Assembly: GCA_041672465.1 (NCBI GenBank)
Contig: JBAYZO010000009.1
Span: 1 to 53,464 of the forward strand
Reading direction: 5' to 3'
From: UBA1206 sp041672465
Lineage (GTDB): Bacteria > Bacillota > Clostridia > Oscillospirales > CAG-382
Length of the DNA stretch: 53,464 nt
Part shown: piece by piece, positions 26,267 through 35,236 of the stretch
Position numbering within the stretch: position 1 is the stretch's first letter
Layout: every line of letters starts with the position of its first letter
Translations under genes and position numbers: made by a program
Notes under the pieces: generated by a model
Seen by the model: the letters and a program-made list of their open reading frames with translations, nothing else
The model's database searches: none
Told to the model about the DNA's origin: nothing

Positions 26267-28738
26267 TTATATTATAGGCGGATTTATATCAATTTCAACC
26301 CTTACCGTCTTGGGTATTTTTGTATTTATAAGCCCGAGGCATTCCGAAAGAAACTGCCTTGAGGAAGATTTATCCCTATACTTTATAATGACGTTCTGGC
26401 GGTATTTATTCTTTAGTTTAAATATACCCTCGCGGTACGGCCCCAATTTAACCATTGGGAGCGACGAGTATTTTTCGGTATGCACCCGCCCGATTAAGCC
26501 GCTCATCGCCTCGGCGGCGGAATTTGTCTCGCTTTCGGTCTCACCGGAAAACATAAACACCGCGATATCGCAAAAAGGAGGGAAAAGCACGGCTTTTCTA
26601 AGAGAAATTTCGCTTTCGTAAAACCTTTCATAGTCCTGTGTCAGCGAAAGGCGGAGTATCTCATTGCCGGGGTTTGAAGTCTGAAACAGCGCCAACCCCT
26701 TGCTTTGCCCCCGCCCGCTCCTCCCGGCAAGCTGGGTGAAGAGCGAAAACGCCCGCTCCCCCGCCCGGAAATCGTTCATATAAAGCGAGGCGTCGGCCGA
26801 GACTATCCCCACAAGGGCGACTTTTGGGAAATCCAGCCCTTTTGAGACCATCTGGGTGCCGAACAGCACGTTATATCTGCCCTCCCCGAACGACGACAGT
26901 ATTTCCTCGTGCGAATGCTTTACGTCGGTGGTGTCGGAATCCATTCTCACGGCTTCTATTTCGGGGAATTCTTCCTCAAGTTCGGACTCAAGGCGCTGGG
27001 TGCCGTAACCGCCGAAGCCAAGGTTCGGGTTTTGGCAGACCTCGCAAAGCGCGGGTTTGTTTTTTATGTATCCGCAGTAGTGGCAGACAAGCTTGTTTTT
27101 TTTGCCCCCGTCTTCGCCGAACGCGTGATATGTAAGCGAGACCGAGCAGTTCGGGCAGGTGCAGACATGCCCGCATTTCATGCAGGAGAGATGAGTGTTA
27201 TACCCCCTGCGGTTTATAAAAAGTATCGCTTGAAGTCCTTTTTGAACCGTGTCCGTGAGGACTTCCTTTAGCTTTGACGAGATTATCTTTTGCTCTTTTA
27301 CCCGCTCGTCGTCCCTGACGTCAACTACCAAACACTCGGGAAGAATGGCGTCGCCGTATCTGAAATCAAGGCGGATTAACGAGTAAAGCCCCGATTTCGC
27401 CTTATAAAAGCTTTCAACGGCGGGGGTCGCGGAGGCAAGCAGCATCAAACACTTGTTAAACGCGCAGCGGTATCTCGCGACGTCGCGGGCGTGGTATTTG
27501 GGGGTGTTTTCGGATTTATAAGTGTGTTCCTGTTCCTCGTCTATTACAATAAGCCCCAAGTCTTCGACAGGTGCGAACACGGCCGATCTTGTGCCTATAA
27601 CCACGGCGTTGCCCTTTTTTGCTCTTCGGCAGGCGTCAAGCCTTTCTCCGACCGAAAGCATGGAGTGGATTACCACAAGCTTTTCCCCGAATTCCCCCCA
27701 AAAAGCCGTGACCGCCTGCGCGGTAAGCCCGATTTCCGGCACCAGCACAATGGCGGATTTCCCCGATTCCACCGCTTTTTTGCAGGCTTCGATTATAACT
27801 CGGGTTTTTCCGCTCCCCGTCACTCCGAACAGCAGCGCCGCCTTTGGCTGGCCGCTGTCCATAAGTTTTTCTATTTCGCCGAACGCCCGCGCCTGATCGC
27901 TTGAAAGCGGGGAAAATCCGTTTTCCCCCGGCGGCTCTTTTGATATGTCTTGGATATAGCTTCGCTCTTGTCTTTTTTCAAACCTTTCAAGAACCCCTCG
28001 CTTAACCAGCGAGCTTAGCACCGCCGCTCCCGCGCCGAACATTCCGAGCGCCTCTTTTGGGGTTAGGGCGCCGCCGTCTTTTAAAAAGCCTACGATTTTC
28101 CTTTGTTTTTCGCTTTTAAGCGAACTTATGTTCTCCGCCGCCGATTCACCCTCGTCGGAAGACGAAAGGCGGAAAAAGAAGGTTTTTTTTTCGTTTATCT
28201 TTTTATTTATTTCTGTCGCGGGCTTGACGGCTCCCAGCGCGGTGAGCGAATTTAACAATATTGTTATATCCTCGCCGAACTCCTCGCGGAGTTTATGCTC
28301 GCTGACCCTCCCGTGAGCCGAAAGGTAATCGCATATAAAGCTCCCTTTTTCGTTTAGCAGGGAAGTGTCATAGGGGAGTTTTTCATAAAACGTTTCGGTT
28401 TCCATTTCCTGCCCCGCGGGGAGGATAGCTCTCGCCGCCGCGCCGAACGTGCAAAAAAACCGCTCCGCCATAAACGCGCAAAGCCCGATAAGCTCTCGGT
28501 TAAGCGTTATGGGGTAATCGAGCACTTCAGAAATGGGCTTTATCTGCGGGTAGTCGCATTCGTCCTCGAAACCCGTGACCACCCCGGCGCGCGGCTTGTT
28601 TGAGTTGCCGTACGGCACGGCGCAAACCGAGCCTATGGCAATTTTTTCACGCAGCGCCGGGAGAACAAAATATGAGTACTCCCTGTCATAAGCCATTGCC
28701 GCGTTTAAAATTCTTACAAACGCGTACAGTTTTTCCAT
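26267..28738 (-). CDS. priA: Primosomal replication restart helicase PriA
   Basis: PriA reloads the replisome at stalled forks. The 823-residue protein has the N-terminal 3'-end-binding domain, helicase Walker A GVTGSGKT, the DEEQ box (VIDEEQEH) and a zinc-binding insertion with paired Cys (CMKCGHVCTCPNC and CHYCGYIKNKPALCEVC). Motifs V and VI (GTQMVSKGLDFP, QLAGRSGRG) are intact. Its start shares one base with the rpoZ stop. coaBC, which usually lies between rpoZ and priA in Bacillota, is missing. Confidence 0.96.
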   Translation of the reverse strand: MEKLYAFVRILNAAMAYDREYSYFVLPALREKIAIGSVCAVPYGNSNKPRAGVVTGFEDECDYPQIKPISEVLDYPITLNRELIGLCAFMAERFFCTFGAAARAILPAGQEMETETFYEKLPYDTSLLNEKGSFICDYLSAHGRVSEHKLREEFGEDITILLNSLTALGAVKPATEINKKINEKKTFFFRLSSSDEGESAAENISSLKSEKQRKIVGFLKDGGALTPKEALGMFGAGAAVLSSLVKRGVLERFEKRQERSYIQDISKEPPGENGFSPLSSDQARAFGEIEKLMDSGQPKAALLFGVTGSGKTRVIIEACKKAVESGKSAIVLVPEIGLTAQAVTAFWGEFGEKLVVIHSMLSVGERLDACRRAKKGNAVVIGTRSAVFAPVEDLGLIVIDEEQEHTYKSENTPKYHARDVARYRCAFNKCLMLLASATPAVESFYKAKSGLYSLIRLDFRYGDAILPECLVVDVRDDERVKEQKIISSKLKEVLTDTVQKGLQAILFINRRGYNTHLSCMKCGHVCTCPNCSVSLTYHAFGEDGGKKNKLVCHYCGYIKNKPALCEVCQNPNLGFGGYGTQRLESELEEEFPEIEAVRMDSDTTDVKHSHEEILSSFGEGRYNVLFGTQMVSKGLDFPKVALVGIVSADASLYMNDFRAGERAFSLFTQLAGRSGRGQSKGLALFQTSNPGNEILRLSLTQDYERFYESEISLRKAVLFPPFCDIAVFMFSGETESETNSAAEAMSGLIGRVHTEKYSSLPMVKLGPYREGIFKLKNKYRQNVIIKYRDKSSSRQFLSECLGLINTKIPKTVRVEIDINPPII

Positions 28739-29010
28739 TACGCCTGCTGCTTTTTCTTAAGCTCTCTCGGCAAAACGATTTTAAACTCGCCCGAACGCAG
28801 TTTTTCAATGGTCATGGTCACGGCCTTTTCGTTTACGCTGTCGGGCGTGGCCGATATTTTGGCGTCTTTTAGGTCGCGGTGCGTTTCGGCCGCCTCGCGC
28901 TCTCTTGTTGCCTTATCGGTTATTATCCGCGCGCCTTTCGCGGTGGCGATGACAAGCGCGTAGCGGTTTACGTTTTCGCTTGTCATTTGCTGAACTGAGG
29001 GGTAAAGCAT
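28738..29010 (-). CDS. rpoZ: DNA-directed RNA polymerase subunit omega
   Basis: The 90-residue product has the omega signature NRYALVIATAKGAR and the following acidic helix. Omega helps assemble and stabilise the RNA polymerase beta' subunit. It lies between gmk and priA, its standard place. Its stop codon overlaps the priA start. Confidence 0.92.
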   Translation of the reverse strand: MLYPSVQQMTSENVNRYALVIATAKGARIITDKATREREAAETHRDLKDAKISATPDSVNEKAVTMTIEKLRSGEFKIVLPRELKKKQQA

Positions 29011-29066
29011 TTTATTTCTCCTTTAAAATGGTTTTCTTTATTTTATATTTTATCGATCTCAAACGC

Positions 29067-29657
29067 TTAAAAGTCGGGAATTCCTCTTTTAACCGAAAGC
29101 TTTTCGGCATTTACAATACAGTTAATTTTTTCGGCGGTTTCTTCCCACGCGTCCTTGTCGTTGACCACCACATAGTCGTAGCTTTTAACCTGCTCCAGTT
29201 CTCTTTTCGCGGTTTCCAGCCGTTTTTTAATGGTTGCCTTGTCTTCCGTGCCTCTTTTTTCAAGCCTTTCGGCAAGCTGCCTTAAAGAGGGCGGGGCGAC
29301 AAACACCAGCACGGCTTCGGGCTTTTGCGATTTTACCATCAGCGCGCCGGCCGGGTCAATCTCAAGCACCACGTTTTTGCCCTCGCTAAGAGACTTTTCC
29401 ACAAAACCCCTCGGCGTGCCGTAATAGTTGCCCACATATTCGGCGTGTTCCAAAAGCCTGCCCGACGTTATCTCACCCAGAAACTCCTTTTTTGTCACAA
29501 AGCTGTAATTAACGCCGTCGCTTTCCCCCGGGCGGGGCGGACGAGTGGTCAGCGAGACCGAAAACACATATTCGCTGTTTTCCAAAAGTTTTTTTACCAC
29601 CGTGCCTTTTCCCACCCCGGCGGGACCCGAAACGACAAGAAGAATTCCAGAACCCAT
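29067..29657 (-). CDS. gmk: Guanylate kinase
   Basis: Gmk phosphorylates GMP to GDP. The 196-residue protein is full length, with P-loop GPAGVGKGT (10-18), the GMP-binding TTRPPRPGE segment and the YGTPRGFVE segment. It lies upstream of rpoZ and downstream of remA, the common Bacillota order. Confidence 0.97.
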   Translation of the reverse strand: MGSGILLVVSGPAGVGKGTVVKKLLENSEYVFSVSLTTRPPRPGESDGVNYSFVTKKEFLGEITSGRLLEHAEYVGNYYGTPRGFVEKSLSEGKNVVLEIDPAGALMVKSQKPEAVLVFVAPPSLRQLAERLEKRGTEDKATIKKRLETAKRELEQVKSYDYVVVNDKDAWEETAEKINCIVNAEKLSVKRGIPDF

Positions 29658-29743
29658 GATATTTCATCCTTTTTCTTTTTCCGTTTATGTTAACATGGTT
29701 TTTAACGTTAAATGATATGCGCGCTTATTTGTGCGAAGCCGTA

Positions 29744-29989
29744 TCAGGCTTTTTCGCCGCCGCTCATACGCCCGTTAAGCGTCGATACTTCCTCGGCGGA
29801 GAGAATAAAATGCTCGCTGTCGGTTATGATCACGGATCTTGTCTTTTTGCCGTAGGTGATATCAATCACGCGGTTGATGTTTTTGGCGTCCTGAATAAGT
29901 CTTCTCACCGGGGAGGAATCCGGGGAGACAACGCATATAACCCTTGACATATTTACCATATTGCCGAAACCGACATCAAAAAGCTTCAT
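29744..29989 (-). CDS. remA: DUF370 extracellular-matrix regulator RemA
   Basis: An 81-residue DUF370 protein that matches RemA/YlzA: NVGFGN-type start (DVGFGNMV), VSPDSSPVRRLIQDA and the TRSVIITDSEHFILS segment. In Bacillus RemA is a DNA-binding oligomer that activates matrix and osmoprotection operons. It is next to gmk as in other Bacillota. A second DUF370 paralogue (RemB) is encoded in this window near gyrB. Confidence 0.93.
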   Translation of the reverse strand: MKLFDVGFGNMVNMSRVICVVSPDSSPVRRLIQDAKNINRVIDITYGKKTRSVIITDSEHFILSAEEVSTLNGRMSGGEKA

Positions 29990-30019
29990 TTTTCCGCAAC
30001 CGCCTTCCGCAAAATCGCT

Positions 30020-30898
30020 TTATTCTATGTTTTGAATTTGCTCCCTTATTTTTTCAAGCTCCGATTTAGCCTCAATCACAAGCCGCGCCCCGGCAATATC
30101 GCTCATTTTTGACCCGGCGGTGTTGATTTCGCGGTTGATTTCCTGAACCAAAAAGTCCATTTTTCTCCCCACCGGGTTTTTTTCATTAAACATCCCGCTA
30201 AACTGCTCAAAATGGGCTTTCAGCCTTACAAGCTCTTCGGTGACGTCGCTCTTGTCGGCGAATATGGCGCATTCGGTTAAAAGCCTTGACTCGTCGGGGG
30301 GCGTTCCCGCCAAAAGCTCTTTTACCCTTGCGGTCATTCTTTGGTTTGATTCGGCGACGGCTTCAGGCGACAGCGCGAGGAGTTTTTCTCTTATTTCCTC
30401 AAGCAGGCAAAGCCTTTGTTTTATATCTTCGCCGAGTTTTTCGCCCTCCGCTCTTCGCATTTCGGAAAAAACCTCAAACGCCGTTTCGGCGACTTCTTTT
30501 ATGTTTTCCCAAAGCTCGTCTAAGTTTTCATCCGCCCTCCGGGCGAGGAAGATTTCCGGCTTCGCGGCGATTGTTGATATTTCTAAGCTCCCCGCCAAAC
30601 CATAATCAGACTGAATTTCCTTCAGCGCGCTTATATAGCCCTCTAAATATTCGCGGTTTACTTGGAGCTTTGTCCTGTCGCCCTCGCTTTGCTCGACGTT
30701 TACGAATATTTCCACCTTCCCGCGGGAGATATGCTTTGACGCCAGCCGTTTCAGCTTATCCTCAAGCGGAAGATAAGCCCGGCTCATTTTAACGGCGCAG
30801 TCAAGAAAGCGGCTGTTTACCGATTTTACCTCGACCGAATAGTCTCCGCCGCCGATTTGCTTTTTGCAACGGCCGTAACCTGTCATGCTCTTTATCAT
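30020..30898 (-). CDS. YicC/YloC family endoribonuclease
   Basis: The 292-residue protein begins with the family hallmark MIKSMTGYGR and ends with the DUF1732 domain (INREINTAGSKMSDI). YicC-type proteins are recently recognised endoribonucleases or adaptors in RNA decay. It is upstream of remA and gmk, the normal neighbourhood. Its start overlaps the preceding membrane-protein gene by 4 nt. Confidence 0.93.
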   Translation of the reverse strand: MIKSMTGYGRCKKQIGGGDYSVEVKSVNSRFLDCAVKMSRAYLPLEDKLKRLASKHISRGKVEIFVNVEQSEGDRTKLQVNREYLEGYISALKEIQSDYGLAGSLEISTIAAKPEIFLARRADENLDELWENIKEVAETAFEVFSEMRRAEGEKLGEDIKQRLCLLEEIREKLLALSPEAVAESNQRMTARVKELLAGTPPDESRLLTECAIFADKSDVTEELVRLKAHFEQFSGMFNEKNPVGRKMDFLVQEINREINTAGSKMSDIAGARLVIEAKSELEKIREQIQNIE

Positions 30899-31410
30899 TT
30901 TAAGCTTCCTTTATGACGAAATATGGTATAATATTTTGAAATTATAAGGGTCAGCGCCATGTCGTAGACCACAAACACAAAGTTACCGAGCAGGTAAACC
31001 CAAACCTCAAACCCGAGCTGGTCGTCGCCGGAGGTGATAAAATAGCGCCCCAGCCAAATCATGGCCGAAAGCAGGATGTTTGACGCCAAAAGCTTAAGCG
31101 CGTATGATAAAAGCTTTGATTTTATTTTTTCGCAAAACGACTTTACTATGGGGTAGATCCCGCCGTAGCTTAAAAACGCGACGGCGGCAAATTTGTCGGG
31201 GAGGAGAACCAAGGCCAAAAACCCGCTCGCCGCGTAAACCCCGAACGAAGCGGCGACTCCATGCTCTATCATGGCGATAATAACCGCGAACCCCGCCGCG
31301 TAGGCGGAAGACATATCAAGCACACTCACTATGCTGCCGATTGCCATAAGCGTCACCGCCACGGCGGTCAGCACCCCCGCCAAGGCGACTTTCCTTGACT
31401 TTTCCCTCAT
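30895..31410 (-). CDS. Small multi-span membrane protein, unknown function
   Basis: A 171-residue protein with five to six hydrophobic segments (about 8-30, 33-50, 56-75, 80-95, 103-125 and 134-158) and no soluble domain. I do not recognise a catalytic motif. The size and layout recall ECF-transporter substrate subunits, but no T or A component is adjacent, so this is only a likeness. It is translationally coupled to yicC downstream and lies 6 nt after the J-domain gene. Confidence 0.7.
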   Translation of the reverse strand: MREKSRKVALAGVLTAVAVTLMAIGSIVSVLDMSSAYAAGFAVIIAMIEHGVAASFGVYAASGFLALVLLPDKFAAVAFLSYGGIYPIVKSFCEKIKSKLLSYALKLLASNILLSAMIWLGRYFITSGDDQLGFEVWVYLLGNFVFVVYDMALTLIISKYYTIFRHKGSLK

Positions 31411-31416
31411 AGCCGG

Positions 31417-31983
31417 CTACCTCAGGCAACCGCAAATCATATCCATACACATAAGCCCCATACAGATGTCGCATCCCGAACACCCCGTCGTGTTCCCCGA
31501 AACGTCGTACGGCATGTTTACGCCCGCGCGCGACAGGTTGTTGAGCGTCGCGCTGTACTCCATGTTTGACGGCTCGAGCGCGCAGGCCTCCTCGAGATGC
31601 TTTCTCCCCTCAAGCATAAAGCCTTTGTGGAGATAAATAATCCCGGTTAAAAAATGATATTCCGCCGATGTTTTATCGGCCACCCTGCCGAGGTAAATTT
31701 CCGCCTCGGAATACCTGCCCTGATTAATAAGCGTGCGGATTCGGTAAAAGCTGCCCTCGTTCTGGGCGGCGTGAGCGCGGGAGTTCCCCCCGCCGGCGCG
31801 GGATTTTTGAATTTCGTCGTAGGCCTCGTTTATTTCTTTCATTTTTTCGGCCGCGAGGTCTGAAAGCGGGTTGCCGGCGTAAGCGTCGGGGTGATATTTT
31901 TTAGCCAGCGCGCGGTAGGCTTTTTTTATCTCGTCGTCATCCGCGCCGCGGGGAACGCCCAGCACTTCATAGGGATCTCTCAT
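31417..31983 (-). CDS. J-domain protein with TPR-like region and Cys-rich tail
   Basis: A 188-residue protein with a J domain at residues 1-60 (HPD at 31-33), which would stimulate DnaK. A helical region of TPR type follows (about 75-150, RYSEAEIYLGRV and GRKHLEEACALEPSN). The last 22 residues hold six Cys (GCSGCDIC, MCMDMICGC). There is no DnaJ zinc-finger region. The Cys-rich tail could bind metal or lie at a membrane. It overlaps the DUF5685 gene by 4 nt; the two are probably partners. Confidence 0.88.
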   Translation of the reverse strand: MRDPYEVLGVPRGADDDEIKKAYRALAKKYHPDAYAGNPLSDLAAEKMKEINEAYDEIQKSRAGGGNSRAHAAQNEGSFYRIRTLINQGRYSEAEIYLGRVADKTSAEYHFLTGIIYLHKGFMLEGRKHLEEACALEPSNMEYSATLNNLSRAGVNMPYDVSGNTTGCSGCDICMGLMCMDMICGCLR

Positions 31984-32837
31984 TTGTGATTTCCTTTCAG
32001 CTTTTCCAGACTTTTTTCAAACGCGGCCTTTGAACCCAAAAACGCTATGTTTTTTACAAGATTGTCATAGCTCTTGTCGCCCGCGGACTCATACGCCCGC
32101 AAAAACGCCGCCATGCTGTCTTTTAGGGTGGTTTGAATCTCGTCCGCGGACTCCAAAACAAGCTCCGGGGTTCCGTAATATCCGCAAAGCGGGTTAAAAG
32201 ACTTTTTATAACTGTCCTCAAAAACGTCCTCAAAAGCGTCCATGTAATAAACATATCTGCCTATATGATACCCGCAATCCTCTAAAACCCGTTTTGTTTT
32301 GCCCTCCGTCCCGTAAGAGGCGATATAACTTGTCAGCCCCGCAAAGGCGTCGGCGGCAAGGTCGGGGGAAGAACAGTCCGAGCTTTCAAGCCCGCTGAGT
32401 TTTTCAAGCGATTCCCTGACGTTTTTGTCAAGGTCGGGGTATAACTTAACCGCGCGGTTTTTCATCGGGGAAGCGAAAACCAGCGGAATCCTTTTAAAAA
32501 GCCGCTTTATTCCCTTGGAATCCCTGACGTCGTCAAGGATTTTATAATATAAGAGCACCCCGAACGCGGCGGCGGTATAGGTCAGCGAAAAACTTTCCCC
32601 CACCATACAGCGCTTTTTAAGGTTATAGGGGCATCTCTTAACCGACGCGCTTACCCCCTCGCCCGTAACGGCGATACGGGTTATATAAAGAAACACAAAG
32701 TCGTGGTTGAGAAAAAACCTTGTCAGACGGGAAATTCTCCGCCCGCCCTCGCGGCAAAGCCCGCAGTAAACGGCTTTGTAAAACTCATATTCTTTTACGA
32801 GAAGCTCCCCTTGAACCGGCCTTATATAGCCGAACAA
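31980..32837 (-). CDS. DUF5685 family protein
   Basis: A 285-residue helical protein starting MFGYIRPVQGELLVKEYEFY followed by a CGLCRE Cys pair and a further pair in RCPYNLKKRC. I recognise this as the DUF5685 family, which often lies beside a J-domain gene in clostridia. The four Cys may bind a metal. Function is unknown. It begins its operon: the 170-nt gap upstream is AT-rich and carries only the tpiA terminator. Confidence 0.75.
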   Translation of the reverse strand: MFGYIRPVQGELLVKEYEFYKAVYCGLCREGGRRISRLTRFFLNHDFVFLYITRIAVTGEGVSASVKRCPYNLKKRCMVGESFSLTYTAAAFGVLLYYKILDDVRDSKGIKRLFKRIPLVFASPMKNRAVKLYPDLDKNVRESLEKLSGLESSDCSSPDLAADAFAGLTSYIASYGTEGKTKRVLEDCGYHIGRYVYYMDAFEDVFEDSYKKSFNPLCGYYGTPELVLESADEIQTTLKDSMAAFLRAYESAGDKSYDNLVKNIAFLGSKAAFEKSLEKLKGNHK

Positions 32838-32973
32838 GACCCCACCTCCCCAAAAAGCTTTTGTGCCGGCAAACGTCGGCAGTTTAACGTCGTATTATAA
32901 CACAAAGGTATTAATATTTCAATAAAAAACGGAAAACGGCTTGATAATAATTAAAAAAAGCCGACTTTAAACC

Positions 32974-32998
32974 AAAGACCCGCTAAAAGCGGGTCTTT
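32974..32998 (-). terminator. Intrinsic terminator after tpiA
   Basis: AAAGACCCGC (32974-32983) and GCGGGTCTTT (32989-32998) make a perfect 10-bp stem with a five-base loop, 13 nt beyond the tpiA stop. A T-rich run lies further downstream on the - strand (complement of 32953-32959). Confidence 0.85.
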
Positions 32999-33010
32999 AG
33001 TTTAAAAATT

Positions 33011-33787
33011 TTACTGTATTGTCGCCGCGATAATCGCTGCGAAATCTTCGGCTTTCAGCGACGCGCCGCCTATCAGCCCGCCGTCCACGTCCGGCATCGC
33101 CAGCAGCTCGGCGGCGTTTTTCGCGTTCATGCTGCCGCCGTACAAAACCGAAACGGCGTCGGCTGACTTTCTGCCGTAAATCCCGGCGATGATATCCCTT
33201 ATCACACCGCAGACCTCGCCCGCTTGCCCGGAAGTGGCGGTTTTCCCCGTGCCGATCGCCCAAACCGGCTCATAAGCGATGATCACGTTTTTCATTTCAA
33301 TTTCCGAAATCCCGCAAAGCGCGATTTTAACCTGACGGGACACAACTTCGGCCGTTATCCCCTTTTCCCGCTCGCCGAGAAGCTCGCCTACGCATAAAAT
33401 AACGTTCAGCCCCGCCGCGATTGCCGCTTTCGCGCGGCTGTTGACGGTGTCGTCGGTTTCGCCGAAAAACTGCCTCCGCTCCGAATGCCCCACAATGACA
33501 AATTCCACTCCGAGTTCTTTTAACATTTTCGGGGAAACCTCACCGGTAAACGCCCCCGCTTCCGCCCAGTGGACGTTTTGCGCCCCTATTTTTATTTTTG
33601 AGCCGGCCGCTTCCTCAAGCGCCGTCTGGAGATCCACAAACGGCACGCACGCCACCACCCCGCAGGGGATTTCGCCTAACTTCGCGATTTCGTCCTTGAT
33701 TTCCCTAAGCAGAGTTTTTGTCTCCGCGGGGGTTTTGTTCATCTTCCAGTTGCCGGCGATTACCGTTTTTCTTAGCTTGTAGTTCAT
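33011..33787 (-). CDS. tpiA: Triosephosphate isomerase
   Basis: TpiA interconverts dihydroxyacetone phosphate and glyceraldehyde 3-phosphate. The 258-residue protein has all catalytic residues: Asn13 and Lys15 (GNWKMNK), His101 (GHSERR) and Glu173 in AYEPVWAIGTG, plus the phosphate-binding YGGSMN. It follows pgk by 44 nt. gap, gpmI and eno are not in the window. Confidence 0.97.
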   Translation of the reverse strand: MNYKLRKTVIAGNWKMNKTPAETKTLLREIKDEIAKLGEIPCGVVACVPFVDLQTALEEAAGSKIKIGAQNVHWAEAGAFTGEVSPKMLKELGVEFVIVGHSERRQFFGETDDTVNSRAKAAIAAGLNVILCVGELLGEREKGITAEVVSRQVKIALCGISEIEMKNVIIAYEPVWAIGTGKTATSGQAGEVCGVIRDIIAGIYGRKSADAVSVLYGGSMNAKNAAELLAMPDVDGGLIGGASLKAEDFAAIIAATIQ

Positions 33788-33831
33788 AAAAATACCTTTC
33801 GGATTTTGTTTTTATTTATTTATCTGTTTGA

Positions 33832-35028
33832 CTATTTGTCGTTCAGGCAGGCAATGCCCGGGAGCTCAAGCCCTTCCAAAAATTCAAGCGCCGCGCCGCC
33901 TCCGGTCGAAATATGGGTGATTTTATCGGCGAAACCCAGCGTTTCAACCGCCGCGGCCGAATCCCCGCCGCCCACAATCGTCACTCCGCCCGACGCCGCC
34001 AGCGCCCTTGCCACCGCAACCGTGCCTTTGCTAAGCGCGGGGTTTTCAAACACGCCCATGGGCCCGTTCCAGACGACGGTTTTCGCCCCGATTATCGCGT
34101 TTTCAAATAGTTTCGCGGATTCCTCTCCGATGTCAAGTCCGATTTTGTCGTCGGGTATGCCGCCGACTTTAACCGTCCTCACATCGATGGGTTTATCTAT
34201 CGGGTCGGGGAAGGCGTCCGCCACCACGGTGTCGGCGGGCAGGAGTATTTTAACGCCTTTTTCTTCTGCTTTTTTAAGCATTTCCCCGCAGTAGGCTATT
34301 TTTTCGCCGTCCACAAGCGACTTTCCCGTCGAAATCCCTTGGGCCGCCAAAAACGTGTACGCCATGCCGCCGCCGATGATAAGGGTATCGACTTTTGTAA
34401 GGAGGTTTTCAATGACCTTTAGCTTATCGGCAACTTTAGCCCCGCCGAGGATCGCCACAAAGGGCCGTTCGGGGTTTTCAAGCGCTTTTCCCATAATATC
34501 AATTTCTTTTTGAATAAGAAAACCGCACACAGCGGGGAGAAAAGCGGCAACCCCGGCGGTTGAGGCGTGAGCCCGGTGAGAGGTGCCGAAAGCGTCGTTT
34601 ACATAAATTTCCGCTAAAGACGCAAGCTTTGAAGAAAAAACGGGGTCGTTTTTCTCTTCCTCGGCGTGAAACCGCACGTTTTCAAGCAAGAGCACCCTTC
34701 CCGGTTTTAGGTCTCCCGATTTTTTCACTGCGTCGGGCCCCACCACGTCTTCGGCGAGGATAACGGGGAAACCAAGGTGTTCGGAAAGCCGGGCCGCCAC
34801 GGGGGCGAGGGAATATTTTTTGTTAAATTCGCCTTTCGGCCGGCCGAGATGAGAGCAGAGTATGACCCTCGCGTTTTGCGAGACGAGATATTTTATTGTC
34901 GGCAGCACGCCGACAATGCGGTTCTCGTCGGTTATAACCCCGTCTTTGATCGGCACGTTAAAGTCGCACCTGACCAGCACTTTTTTCCCGCTTACATCAA
35001 TGTCGGTAACGGATTTTTTGTTTAACAT
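33832..35028 (-). CDS. pgk: Phosphoglycerate kinase
   Basis: Pgk makes ATP and 3-phosphoglycerate from 1,3-bisphosphoglycerate, the same metabolite that FkbH-type enzymes use. The 398-residue protein has VLVRCDFNVP near the N-terminus, the substrate Arg/His segment HLGRPKG, the hinge NGPMGVFE and the nucleotide-binding VGGGDSAAA. I start at ATG 35028, where AAGGGA lies at normal distance. An ATG at 35040 abuts that site. It is the first gene of a pgk-tpiA operon. Confidence 0.97.
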   Translation of the reverse strand: MLNKKSVTDIDVSGKKVLVRCDFNVPIKDGVITDENRIVGVLPTIKYLVSQNARVILCSHLGRPKGEFNKKYSLAPVAARLSEHLGFPVILAEDVVGPDAVKKSGDLKPGRVLLLENVRFHAEEEKNDPVFSSKLASLAEIYVNDAFGTSHRAHASTAGVAAFLPAVCGFLIQKEIDIMGKALENPERPFVAILGGAKVADKLKVIENLLTKVDTLIIGGGMAYTFLAAQGISTGKSLVDGEKIAYCGEMLKKAEEKGVKILLPADTVVADAFPDPIDKPIDVRTVKVGGIPDDKIGLDIGEESAKLFENAIIGAKTVVWNGPMGVFENPALSKGTVAVARALAASGGVTIVGGGDSAAAVETLGFADKITHISTGGGAALEFLEGLELPGIACLNDK

Positions 35029-35041
35029 ATTTATGACCATC

Positions 35042-35081
35042 CCTTTCTAACGATACACAAAATTTATAAAAGCTTTGTCAA
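35042..35081 (-). promoter_or_regulatory. Probable pgk promoter with the shared 17-nt motif
   Basis: The - strand has TTGACA (35081-35076), then after 17 nt GTGTAT (35058-35053), the left end of the shared motif GTGTATCGTTAGAAAGG. The motif ends 13 nt before ATG 35028, the constant distance that also supports this start. The -10 match is poor, so the promoter call is tentative. Confidence 0.4.
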
Positions 35082-35099
35082 GAGTTATTATTTTATAAG

Positions 35100-35222
35100 T
35101 TTATCTTTTAATCTTCATTAATTTATAGAGCCGCAATCTTTTTGATGGTTTCGCTTTAGCGAAATTGCAGTTGTCTAAACTGCAAAATTAAAAAGTTGCC
35201 ATTGAAAAATTTATTTTTCAAT
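35100..35222. repeat. Three-way-junction palindromic element, copy 2
   Basis: Core 35133-35199: outer stem GCAA plus CTTTTTGAT with ATTAAAAAG plus TTGC, and two inner hairpins TTTCGCT/AGCGAAA and TTGCAGTT/AACTGCAA. The trailing hairpin ATTGAAAAAT/ATTTTTCAAT (35201-35222) differs from copy 1 by paired changes. The left flank TTATCTTTTAATC is also shared. It lies between pgk and the solute-binding gene. The rest of the 35082-35236 gap shows nothing else. Confidence 0.85.
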
Positions 35223-35236
35223 TATTTTTCAATTTT

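Noticed and set aside
30895..31410. Considered as an ECF transporter substrate subunit
   Set aside because: Only the size and helix count fit. No binding motif or partner gene was seen, so it is left as an unknown membrane protein.
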